Program-made: the position numbers and the translations under genes
Notes under the pieces: model-generated
What the model saw: only the letters and a program-made list of their open reading frames with translations
What the model was told of the DNA's origin: nothing
Database searches by the model: none
Part shown: piece by piece, positions 36,190 to 44,001 of the stretch
Position numbering within the stretch: the first letter of the stretch is position 1
Layout: the number at the start of each line of letters is the position of its first letter
Source of the DNA: Chlorogloea purpurea SAG 13.99
Lineage (GTDB): Bacteria > Cyanobacteriota > Cyanobacteriia > Cyanobacteriales > Microcystaceae
Assembly (NCBI GenBank): GCA_016903695.1
Contig: JADQBB010000001.1
Span: 186,001-250,000, forward strand
Reading direction: 5' to 3'
DNA length: 64,000 nucleotides

Positions 36190-38385
36190 TTAAAAGATTT
36201 TCAACACGATTTTATGGGCTTGGAAATAGACTTCTTGCTGGTTGACTTTTACCCTCGCGTCCAATCCCTTCCCCGATACGCTTACTTTCGGGGCAACTCC
36301 TTTTTGTACCGTCATCACCACATAGTAAATATCCTGTCCCCTCGCGAGAATTCTCCCCCCCGTATTGGTTTTTTCGTAGCTTAACTTGACCCGATTGATG
36401 AATGTAGCCTGAAGATTATTATCACCTTGGGTAATAGTAAATCCATCGGGGTTGATTTTTACATCCCCTTCCGTATTCATAACCCATGTAGAGGGCACAG
36501 AGGCAGACAGTTTATCGACTATGACGAATAAACCTCGTGTCCCCGAAGATTGACTGTAATCGACGGCGAACGATCGTAACCAAGTTATATTAGAGCTGCG
36601 AGATTGTAAAGTGACGATTCCCGAACCATCGGTGCGAGACTGGAAACTAGTAAGTTTACCCCGTGGCCAGACTCCGATATTAGGGATAACTATACTATTT
36701 TCCTCCGCCGGTTCGGTTTTAGACCCACCGGGATTAGCCCAATGACCATTCAGCCCCTGGATGCGGAAACTACCCACATCGGGGAAAGACCAAGAAGCCT
36801 TTAAAGGCTGTTGTTTAAGATAGATTGAGGCGACAAAATCCTGATTATCCCGCCACCGATCGCGAAAAACATACAACCCTTTCTGTTCATCTACTAAAAC
36901 TCTATCGGGTGCGGGGGCTGATTTTACTTTACCTCGATCGAAAGCGAAAATATAGGGGGCTATATGGGGGAAGTAAGGGTCGAACATTCCCCCGTTGACT
37001 TCATCCAAAGCCGATAACACCTTGGGCAGATAAGCATCGGGAGTAATATCGAGGCCGATAGCGAACAGGGATTTACCGGCGTAGCGGCGATGTCTACCGT
37101 AAGCGGGGATAAAAAATTCTCGCCGCCCGGCGATCGTGCGGGTGTAATATTGGGGTATGAGACCGGCAATATTCGACCCTGCCACTAAATCCTCGCCCAT
37201 GACATTTTTATAGGCGATTAAGAAAGGAATAAGGGTCAAGACCATCGGTTCGGTGGTGTAATGGTCTCCCTCGGTGCCGAAACCTTCATTCCCCAAGGCG
37301 GAAACGATATATCTCTGGATATTACGTCGGGCGATTTGTACCTCATCCGGCGGCGAATAAAGCCCCTTATTTTCATGAATCGGGTCGTCGAGAATCGCTA
37401 AGGCTGCCAATCCCGCCGCACCTCTAGCCCTAGCGTTCCAGTTACTCCAAGCGTTGCCATTCCACCCCCGTTTAGGAGTATCCCCCCGTAATAACATCGA
37501 CCCTTCCCGGTATAGCCATCGACTAATTTCTTGACGCTGAACTCCAGACCAATAAGGATAACAAAGGTCATAAGCCAGGGCTGTCCCCGCTAGTATTGTT
37601 GAGCGTTCTAAATGACGTTTGCCTGGATTTTGTTGGGATTTTCTGATTATTTCCCAAGCTTGTCGCGCCGATTGCGGTTGTTCATTAATAAGAGCGAGAA
37701 AGCAATGACCGGCGGCGTGATAACCTCCATTGGGGGCATAACCATCGTAATAGATGGGAGTTTTTAAACTTGCAGATAGTTGTCCGATAATGTTTTTGCC
37801 TTCAGCGGTTTTAGCTTTTTCTCTTAATTGCTTCAGTTGCGATCGTCGGAATATCAAGCGGGGATGTTCTTGAGCTTGTAAAGGTTGGTTATTCTCTAAA
37901 CTTACGGGCCAGAAAGGATTAACCGTTCCTATTACTTTACCGCTTAAAGATTTTCCGTTCATTTCTCCCCTATAACTGCCCAGTAATCGGTTTTTGTAGG
38001 GGATGATTTCTATGTTATAGTTAGCCGGTTCTAAGTTTTCGTTCCAAGGATGGGGTTGGATATTTAACTTAGCATTTATCTGCCAAGTATTGGAGCGAGT
38101 AGTTACCGTGGCCTTGCCTTGGTGATCCACTTCTTTGTTATATTTAGGGGCGTATCCCCAAACTTGAGGCTGACATTGAGAGTTTTTACAAATTAAATCT
38201 AAAATCAGGTTTTGATATACGGGTTGGTTCTGCCAATCTTTCCAAACGGCACGGGTGAGGGTCAAGCTAATGTTACCCGTCAGTACCCGCGGGTCTATAG
38301 TGCGATGATCAGGTGCCTCAGTTCCCCCTAATAGCACTAATCCTGGAATGGTTAATAAGTAAAGTTTGCCCCCAAGATTTCTCAT
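36190..38385 (-). CDS. Heparinase II/III-like polysaccharide lyase family protein
   Basis: This 731-residue exported protein has a signal-like N-terminus (about 1-20), an N-terminal beta domain (about 30-165), and then HPRLIFRRSQLKQLREKAKT (about 177-196), which opens many alpha-toroid lyases. The toroid (about 195-460) contains NEGFGTEGDHYT, a likely active-site region. A C-terminal beta-sandwich (about 480-731) completes the fold. It probably cuts an acidic polysaccharide, such as sheath or environmental uronic acid polymers; the exact PL family is not settled. It lies 6 bases before the hpt gene in reverse order. Confidence 0.75.
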   Translation of the reverse strand: MRNLGGKLYLLTIPGLVLLGGTEAPDHRTIDPRVLTGNISLTLTRAVWKDWQNQPVYQNLILDLICKNSQCQPQVWGYAPKYNKEVDHQGKATVTTRSNTWQINAKLNIQPHPWNENLEPANYNIEIIPYKNRLLGSYRGEMNGKSLSGKVIGTVNPFWPVSLENNQPLQAQEHPRLIFRRSQLKQLREKAKTAEGKNIIGQLSASLKTPIYYDGYAPNGGYHAAGHCFLALINEQPQSARQAWEIIRKSQQNPGKRHLERSTILAGTALAYDLCYPYWSGVQRQEISRWLYREGSMLLRGDTPKRGWNGNAWSNWNARARGAAGLAALAILDDPIHENKGLYSPPDEVQIARRNIQRYIVSALGNEGFGTEGDHYTTEPMVLTLIPFLIAYKNVMGEDLVAGSNIAGLIPQYYTRTIAGRREFFIPAYGRHRRYAGKSLFAIGLDITPDAYLPKVLSALDEVNGGMFDPYFPHIAPYIFAFDRGKVKSAPAPDRVLVDEQKGLYVFRDRWRDNQDFVASIYLKQQPLKASWSFPDVGSFRIQGLNGHWANPGGSKTEPAEENSIVIPNIGVWPRGKLTSFQSRTDGSGIVTLQSRSSNITWLRSFAVDYSQSSGTRGLFVIVDKLSASVPSTWVMNTEGDVKINPDGFTITQGDNNLQATFINRVKLSYEKTNTGGRILARGQDIYYVVMTVQKGVAPKVSVSGKGLDARVKVNQQEVYFQAHKIVLKIF

Positions 38386-38391
38386 GAGCTT

Positions 38392-39291
38392 TTAAAAAAT
38401 ACAAGCTAAGGGGAATAGTAAATACTCGAAGAAAAATAACTTCCAGATGAATTGATAGAAAGCACTAATTTCCGGTTTTTCTTCTAAATTAACTCCCCGA
38501 CTTCGACTCCATAATAAACCCAGTAACCCTAAGTGACCGAGAATTAAAATTTTCGAGTCGATGCCGCTAATTTTTAGGAACCCGGCAACTATCATTCCCA
38601 AATAACACAGGGAGATGATAATAAGAGTGAAGTTAAAAACTTTATTTTTTCCTAAAATGAGTGTGAAAGTGCTGATCTGATATTGTTTATCCCCCTCTAA
38701 ATCCGGCACATCTTTAAAAATGGCGATCGATACGGTGAAAACTAACACGAATAAAGTCAATAACCAGACAGAAGGGATTATTTTTCCGTCATTGAAGTAA
38801 AGAAATAAACCTAAATTAACGATCACTCCCCGCACTGTAAAAATACACATAGCCGCCGCGAGGGGAAATCGTTTCAAGCGAATGGGAGGTAAAGAATAGG
38901 CAGTGCCGATCGATAAACTTACGCCCACGGTTAATAATAACCATGTACCACAGAGGGCGGCTATTAATATACCAAGTATTCCGGCAATACCCACGATTAT
39001 TTTCCCCGTGGAAACGGAAAATTCGCCGCTGGCTAGAGGCAAAGATGGTTTATTAATTTTATCGATTTGGATGTCTTCTAACTGATTTAACCCCACTATA
39101 TAAACATTGCCACATAAACAGGCAATCCACGCTCCCAATAGGAACCATGGGTTAATGGTATTATTATTACTCCAAGCGATGGCATAGAGAGCAAAAACGC
39201 TTAAGCTAGTGCCGATGATCGTGTGGGGGCGAGAAAATTTCCAGAGACTCCTGAGGGAAGATAGGGAATTATGAGAAGCCAGTTGAGTCAT
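38392..39291 (-). CDS. hpt: Homogentisate phytyltransferase
   Basis: This 299-residue UbiA-type prenyltransferase joins phytyl diphosphate to homogentisate in tocopherol synthesis. The first Asp-rich motif is NQLEDIQIDKINKP (about 67-80), and the second DVPDLEGDKQ lies near 193-202. Eight or nine membrane segments fit the family. It resembles Synechocystis Slr1736. It is followed by the heparinase-like gene after 6 bases and preceded by a conserved small protein 28 bases away. No tocopherol cyclase gene is adjacent. Confidence 0.88.
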   Translation of the reverse strand: MTQLASHNSLSSLRSLWKFSRPHTIIGTSLSVFALYAIAWSNNNTINPWFLLGAWIACLCGNVYIVGLNQLEDIQIDKINKPSLPLASGEFSVSTGKIIVGIAGILGILIAALCGTWLLLTVGVSLSIGTAYSLPPIRLKRFPLAAAMCIFTVRGVIVNLGLFLYFNDGKIIPSVWLLTLFVLVFTVSIAIFKDVPDLEGDKQYQISTFTLILGKNKVFNFTLIIISLCYLGMIVAGFLKISGIDSKILILGHLGLLGLLWSRSRGVNLEEKPEISAFYQFIWKLFFFEYLLFPLACIF

Positions 39292-39319
39292 GAGGATAAA
39301 TTTAGGGAATTAATTAAAA

Positions 39320-39754
39320 TCAGATGGAGGTTTTAAATATTTTATGGGCTTTTTCTTCTAATTTTTGAATTAGGGTGTCTAGATCGATATTGATTTTTTC
39401 AAAACACTCTTGGGGAGAGAAATCGGGTTCAAAATAGATTAATTTTAGCTGTCCCTCACCTATGCCGATAATGACAACTTCTTTTTCCGGTTTATAGCCA
39501 TCGATAATACCGAGGATTTCTTGAACTTTGCGCCCCACATTACGGTTTAAAGTTTCGATCGCAGATCTAGAACAACAGACGAAGTGAGGGGTAGGTTTTA
39601 TATCTACGCCGAGAACATCTTGGCTATCACCCCACTCTAGTTTTAATCCCCAAGCTAACGCCGCTAAATCTTGTTGATTTTCTTCCACAAATCGATCCAA
39701 AAGATAGCGCCATCTATTGGTGGCATCGTCTGGGGGTAATTCGTTTAATCTCAT
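39320..39754 (-). CDS. Conserved cyanobacterial protein, possibly CcmS-like
   Basis: This 144-residue protein has core segments ALAWGLKLEWGDSQ and DIKPTPHFVCCSRSAIE, and ends KLEEKAHKIF. It resembles what I recall of the family now annotated as beta-carboxysome assembly chaperone CcmS, but I cannot check that. No membrane segment or catalytic motif is visible. It lies 28 bases before hpt on the same strand. A carboxysome shell gene, ccmP, is at 55421-56062, too far to count as context. Confidence 0.6.
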   Translation of the reverse strand: MRLNELPPDDATNRWRYLLDRFVEENQQDLAALAWGLKLEWGDSQDVLGVDIKPTPHFVCCSRSAIETLNRNVGRKVQEILGIIDGYKPEKEVVIIGIGEGQLKLIYFEPDFSPQECFEKINIDLDTLIQKLEEKAHKIFKTSI

Positions 39755-39919
39755 GGGGGGTTTATTTTCTCCTCAAGTTATCTCATGTGATATTTATGTG
39801 TACTCGCTCGAGACGAAATTGAAATCGATCGAGGTTTGCCATAAACTTAACTCATTATCAGTCCGGTAAAAGCGTTGTCGCCCACTACTATCTATAATAC
39901 GCTCTCAGGCTATCCCTAT

Positions 39920-40561
39920 ATGTCATCTTCGCCAATGGATTCTCTCAATCACCCGATTTTAGAAGAAAGTTTTCGGATTATCGATCGAGAAGTGGGTGAT
40001 CATAATCTTAATTCCTCGGAATACTCTATAGTCCGTCGCATTATTCACACCACCGCCGATTTTGAATTCTTGGATTTATTCCGTCACGCCCACGATGGTA
40101 TAGAGGCGGGGATAGGGGCCATCGGGGCGGGTAAACCGATTATTACCGATGTAACGATGGTGAGGCAGGGTATAAAAACTTTAGTAGGTAAAACCTTCCA
40201 TAATCCTCTCGTTGCCGCCGTCGAACAAGTGACCATCGCCGCAGAAAATAAAACCCTCACGGAAACGGGATTATTAAAATGTTTTAGCCAATATCCGGGG
40301 GGGATTTATGTAATCGGTAACGCGCCTACGGCTTTATTAGCCTTATGTAGGGAGATAACCCTCTCTGGTATGGGCCCGGCCTTGGTTATCGGTGTCCCCG
40401 TGGGCTTCGTCTCCGTGGTAGAGTCAAAAGGGGCATTGAATCGCTTATCTGTACCCCAAATTTGGATAGAGGGCAGAAAAGGTGGCTCGACGGTAGCCGC
40501 AGCTATTGTCAATGCTTTGATCATTCTGGCTTGGGAAAAATTACAGGCATCACCACGATGA
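39920..40561 (+). CDS. cobH: Precorrin-8X methylmutase
   Basis: This protein of about 213 residues moves a methyl group from C11 to C12 of precorrin-8X, giving hydrogenobyrinate (or the cobalt form, CbiC). The catalytic His lies in RIIHTTADFEF, and GAIGAGKPIITDVTM follows. The start is unclear: ATG 39920 or 39935; a TTG at 39875 is less likely. The stop overlaps the start of the next corrin gene (ATGA), so the pair is translated together. Confidence 0.92.
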   Translation: MSSSPMDSLNHPILEESFRIIDREVGDHNLNSSEYSIVRRIIHTTADFEFLDLFRHAHDGIEAGIGAIGAGKPIITDVTMVRQGIKTLVGKTFHNPLVAAVEQVTIAAENKTLTETGLLKCFSQYPGGIYVIGNAPTALLALCREITLSGMGPALVIGVPVGFVSVVESKGALNRLSVPQIWIEGRKGGSTVAAAIVNALIILAWEKLQASPR

Positions 40562-41817
40562 AACAAATACAAGTAGTGGGTATCGGTTTGAACGGTAGCC
40601 AAGGGCTGGCGGAAGATATACAGGAGATTATCCACCAGTCTACCGTTTTAGTGGGGAGCGATCGAGCTTTGAGTTATTTTCCCGACTATAGCGGTGAGAA
40701 AATTATCCTCGGTGATATTTTCTCGGTTTTCTCTCAAGTAGCTTATTATTTTCACCGGGGGGAATCCGTCGCTATTTTAGTCAGTGGTGATCCTTTATTT
40801 TTCGGGTTGGGGCGATTATTGCTAGAAAAATTCCCGCCAGAAAATTTATCTTTTTATCCTCATTTAACTTCCGTACAATTAGCTTTTAACAGGTTGAAAG
40901 TACCTTGGCAGGATGCCCGATTCGTGAGCGTTCACGGACGTAGTTTGGAAGGCTTGAAAAGTTTATTGCAGGAGGGGGTAGATAAGATAGCCATCCTTAC
41001 CGATACAGAGAATAATCCTTGTGCGATCGCTAGTTTTTATTTAAGTTTATCTCTACCTATCTCTTACCACGTTTATATCTGTGAAAATTTAGAATCACCG
41101 GAAGAACAGATAGTCGATTTCCCCCCGGAAGAAATCTATAAATTAGCCAATAACTATCGCAATTTTTCTAACCTCAATATAGTGGTATTCCTCCGACAGA
41201 AAAACGTCATCACCCCGCAAGAGTTACCCTTATTAGGATTGCCAGATGAAGTTTTTCATAGTTTCAGCGACCAACCGGGGTTAATGACGAAAAAAGAGAT
41301 CAGAACTTGTATCCTCGGCGAGATGAGTCTCTATAATAACCAGATTATCTGGGATATTGGCGCAGGTACAGGGTCAGTGTCGGTAGAAATGGCTCGTTTA
41401 TCTCCTACTTCTCGAATATATGCGATAGAAAAAACGGCGATGGGCATAAGTTTAATCCAAAAAAACTGTCAGCAATTAGAAGTAACGAACGTGACCCCTA
41501 TTTATGGCACAGCGCCGGAAATTTTAGAGGATTTACCTGCGCCCCATCGGGTATTCATCGGCGGTAGCGGCGGAAATTTAGAAAATATTCTGACTATTGG
41601 TGCGGGCAAATTGCAGGCTGACGGTTTGATAATTATTTCTTTAACCACTCTCGAACATCAAAACACTTGCTTGACCTGGCTAAAACAACACGGATGGAAT
41701 TATTACATCACCGGTATACAGATAAATCGCTCTATTGCCGTGGGGAAGTATACCCGTTTATCTCCCCTCAATCCCGTCACTTTAGTTGTTGCCAATCCCG
41801 GAAAATGTGATCATTGA
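40558..41817 (+). CDS. cobL: Precorrin-6Y C5,15-methyltransferase (CobL; CbiE-CbiT fusion)
   Basis: This 419-residue fusion has an N-terminal CbiE tetrapyrrole methylase (about 1-200, VVGIGLNGSQG and SGDPLFFGLG) and a C-terminal CbiT methyltransferase-decarboxylase (about 225-419, with IWDIGAGTGSVSVEMA). It methylates C5 and C15 and removes a carboxyl group in corrin synthesis. I chose ATG 40558, which overlaps the cobH stop. A longer frame starting inside cobH is not credible. Confidence 0.92.
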   Translation: MKQIQVVGIGLNGSQGLAEDIQEIIHQSTVLVGSDRALSYFPDYSGEKIILGDIFSVFSQVAYYFHRGESVAILVSGDPLFFGLGRLLLEKFPPENLSFYPHLTSVQLAFNRLKVPWQDARFVSVHGRSLEGLKSLLQEGVDKIAILTDTENNPCAIASFYLSLSLPISYHVYICENLESPEEQIVDFPPEEIYKLANNYRNFSNLNIVVFLRQKNVITPQELPLLGLPDEVFHSFSDQPGLMTKKEIRTCILGEMSLYNNQIIWDIGAGTGSVSVEMARLSPTSRIYAIEKTAMGISLIQKNCQQLEVTNVTPIYGTAPEILEDLPAPHRVFIGGSGGNLENILTIGAGKLQADGLIIISLTTLEHQNTCLTWLKQHGWNYYITGIQINRSIAVGKYTRLSPLNPVTLVVANPGKCDH

Positions 41818-41845
41818 CTATTCGCGGTAGTGATACAATATTTTC

Positions 41846-42118
41846 ATGCAGTTCGAGTGGGACACCAGTAAAGCGGCACGCAATCTCTCAAAACATGGGG
41901 TTTCATTTGAGGAAGCCACAACCATTTTTGACGATCCTCTTTACGTGGACTTCTACGATCCAGACCACTCTGAGGATGAGGAGCGATACCTTATTGTTGG
42001 GGAGTCAAACCGAGGGCGATTGTTGATTGTATCGTATACCGAAAGACGAGATTCAATTCGCCTCATTAATGCTAGAGAAGCGTCACGAACTGAACGAGAA
42101 GCTTATGAAGAGAGATGA
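41846..42118 (+). CDS. brnT: BrnT-family toxin
   Basis: This 90-residue protein starts MQFEWDTSKAARNLSKHGVS and has YVDFYDPDHSEDEERY, RLLIVSYTERRDSIRLINAR and a C-terminal REAYEE helix, all typical of BrnT, a RelE-fold ribonuclease toxin. The next gene overlaps its end by 14 bases and should be the antitoxin. The pair sits between cobL and folC, where no link to those pathways is expected. Confidence 0.92.
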   Translation: MQFEWDTSKAARNLSKHGVSFEEATTIFDDPLYVDFYDPDHSEDEERYLIVGESNRGRLLIVSYTERRDSIRLINAREASRTEREAYEER

Positions 42119-42359
42119 ATCAGATATGGAAGATGATTTGCGAACAGAGTATGATTTGAAGAGCTTGCGAGTCAGACGGTTAGGTTCCCAGAGAAAAAGC
42201 TTTGGTGGCATAACTGTTCGATTAGAACCTGATGTGGCTGAGATGTTTCCTAATGCCGATGCAGTTAATGAAGCTTTACGGTTTTTGATGAGAGTGATGC
42301 GAGATAATCAAACTTTCGCTCCCACGGCTGGGGCTAACAACCCTGATGCGACGGACTGA
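42105..42359 (+). CDS. Antitoxin of BrnT-type pair
   Basis: This protein of about 84 residues starts at ATG 42105 (MKRDESDMEDD), or at ATG 42126. The middle is basic (LRVRRLGSQRKS), and the end has ITVRLEPDVAEMF with a following helix, a ribbon-helix-helix-like layout. It matches the BrnA type of antitoxin by position and size, but the sequence is not a close BrnA. It should bind the toxin and repress the operon. Confidence 0.78.
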   Translation: MKRDESDMEDDLRTEYDLKSLRVRRLGSQRKSFGGITVRLEPDVAEMFPNADAVNEALRFLMRVMRDNQTFAPTAGANNPDATD

Positions 42360-42456
42360 CCAAAGCTACTCGCGTTGTAATTAGTGGCGCTTTAGCTAGT
42401 TTCTGCTAACAGAATTTAGTACGATTTGACAAAGATTAGTGTGATCATCCCGACTA

Positions 42457-42651
42457 ATGGAAGATTTTGACTTTATACAGGGTGTAAAAGCCAAGGGTAA
42501 AATTGCCATTGTCAGAGATCGTGTGATAACATCGTCCCGCCGCAGGCAAAAATTAGGCGTTGTTAAAACCACCCTTATCAATCAATTGATCATCCTCGGT
42601 TACTATTTAAAAGTCCCCCCGGAAAAGTTAGCCCGTTTCTCTAAAAAATGA
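42457..42651 (+). CDS. Small conserved-looking protein before folC
   Basis: This 64-residue basic protein begins MEDFDFIQGVKAKG and ends LARFSKK. Its stop overlaps the folC start (ATGA), which supports translation. I do not recognise it. It could also be the remaining tail of a longer gene cut off by insertion of the toxin-antitoxin pair. Confidence 0.45.
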   Translation: MEDFDFIQGVKAKGKIAIVRDRVITSSRRRQKLGVVKTTLINQLIILGYYLKVPPEKLARFSKK

Positions 42652-43895
42652 TCGACGAATTATTAAAACCCTATCAAAGATTTGGCGTTAATTTAGGCTT
42701 AGATAGAATAAATCATCTCTTAGCTATTTTAGATAATCCCCATTTACAAATACCGCTCGTCCACGTCACCGGAACTAATGGTAAGGGTTCAGTTTGTGCC
42801 TATCTATCCTCCATACTTTCTGAAGCCGGTTATAAAGTGGGACGTTATATTTCCCCGCATCTTATCGATTGGACTGAGCGTATTTCTATTAACAATTACC
42901 CCATTAGCCACAAAGAATTAGAGAGAATTTTACAGTATATAAATTCAGTTATCGACCCCCAGAAAGAAAGCCCGACGCAATTTGAAGTTATTACTGCGGC
43001 TGCCTGGTTATATTTCGCCCGTGAAGGTGTGGATATTGCGGTGATGGAAGTGGGTTTAGGCGGTAGATTAGACGCTACGAATGTCTGCCCCCAACCGTTA
43101 GTAAGCGTGATTACCTCTATCAGTCTAGAACATTGGCAGAATCTCGGCCCGACCATCGCCCATATCGCCGGGGAGAAAGCGGGGATTTTAAAATCCCATT
43201 GCCCCGCGGTTATCGCCCAATTACCTCCCGCCGCCAAAACTGTTATCGCCGAGAGAATAGAGTTACTCGATTGCCCCGCGGTATGGGTGAAACCGGCCCG
43301 GAAGATTGAAGAGGGATGGGGACATTACGAGGGAATCGATTATCCGTTACCTTTAGCCGGGGATTTCCAGTTAATGAATTCGGCCCTCGCTATCGCGACT
43401 GTTCAAATTTTACGCGAGAAAGGATGGCAGATAGATGATCGCGCTCTACAGGAGGGTATGAGTAAAACTAGATGGTCGGGTAGACTACAATGGGTGGAAT
43501 GGCACGATCGATCTATATTGATCGACGGGGCCCATAATGAAGCGGCCGCGTTAGGATTACGGGATTATGTAGACTCTCTCGGTAAGTGTCCCATCTGGGT
43601 GATGGGGATGCTATCCACGAAAGACCACGAGAAAATATTTAAAGCTTTATTGCGGGGGGGTGAATCTTTGTATCTAGCCCCCGTACCAGACCATAATAGC
43701 GCTGATAGCGAAAATCTCGCTTCTTTAGCTCCCCTATGTTGTGAGGGATTGGAATTTATAGGAACTTATCCCGATGTATTTTCCGCTTTAAAAAATGCCG
43801 TAGAAAATAATGAATCCACTCATAGGGTTATAGTATTGTGCGGCTCGTTATATTTGGTGGGATATTTTTTAGCTCACAAAAACAAGTGCGATTAA
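42648..43895 (+). CDS. folC: Folylpolyglutamate / dihydrofolate synthase
   Basis: This 415-residue Mur-ligase-type enzyme adds glutamate to folates. The ATP loop is VTGTNGKGS (about 40-48), with GLGGRLDATN and the C-terminal ILIDGAHNEAA. The start at 42648 overlaps the stop of the small gene before it. Confidence 0.93.
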   Translation: MIDELLKPYQRFGVNLGLDRINHLLAILDNPHLQIPLVHVTGTNGKGSVCAYLSSILSEAGYKVGRYISPHLIDWTERISINNYPISHKELERILQYINSVIDPQKESPTQFEVITAAAWLYFAREGVDIAVMEVGLGGRLDATNVCPQPLVSVITSISLEHWQNLGPTIAHIAGEKAGILKSHCPAVIAQLPPAAKTVIAERIELLDCPAVWVKPARKIEEGWGHYEGIDYPLPLAGDFQLMNSALAIATVQILREKGWQIDDRALQEGMSKTRWSGRLQWVEWHDRSILIDGAHNEAAALGLRDYVDSLGKCPIWVMGMLSTKDHEKIFKALLRGGESLYLAPVPDHNSADSENLASLAPLCCEGLEFIGTYPDVFSALKNAVENNESTHRVIVLCGSLYLVGYFLAHKNKCD

Positions 43896-44001
43896 TTTAA
43901 CCTAAGTCCGATGAAATTAAAAATCGAATCACAGAGATATTTGGGGCATACTACGAGAGGGAGAGTCTATAACACCGTCTTTCTCCTCTACCCCTATCAA
44001 T

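Noticed and set aside
40462-40557. Longer cobL start inside cobH
   Set aside because: The added residues have no family match, while ATG 40558 overlaps the cobH stop in the usual ATGA way and starts the conserved strand.
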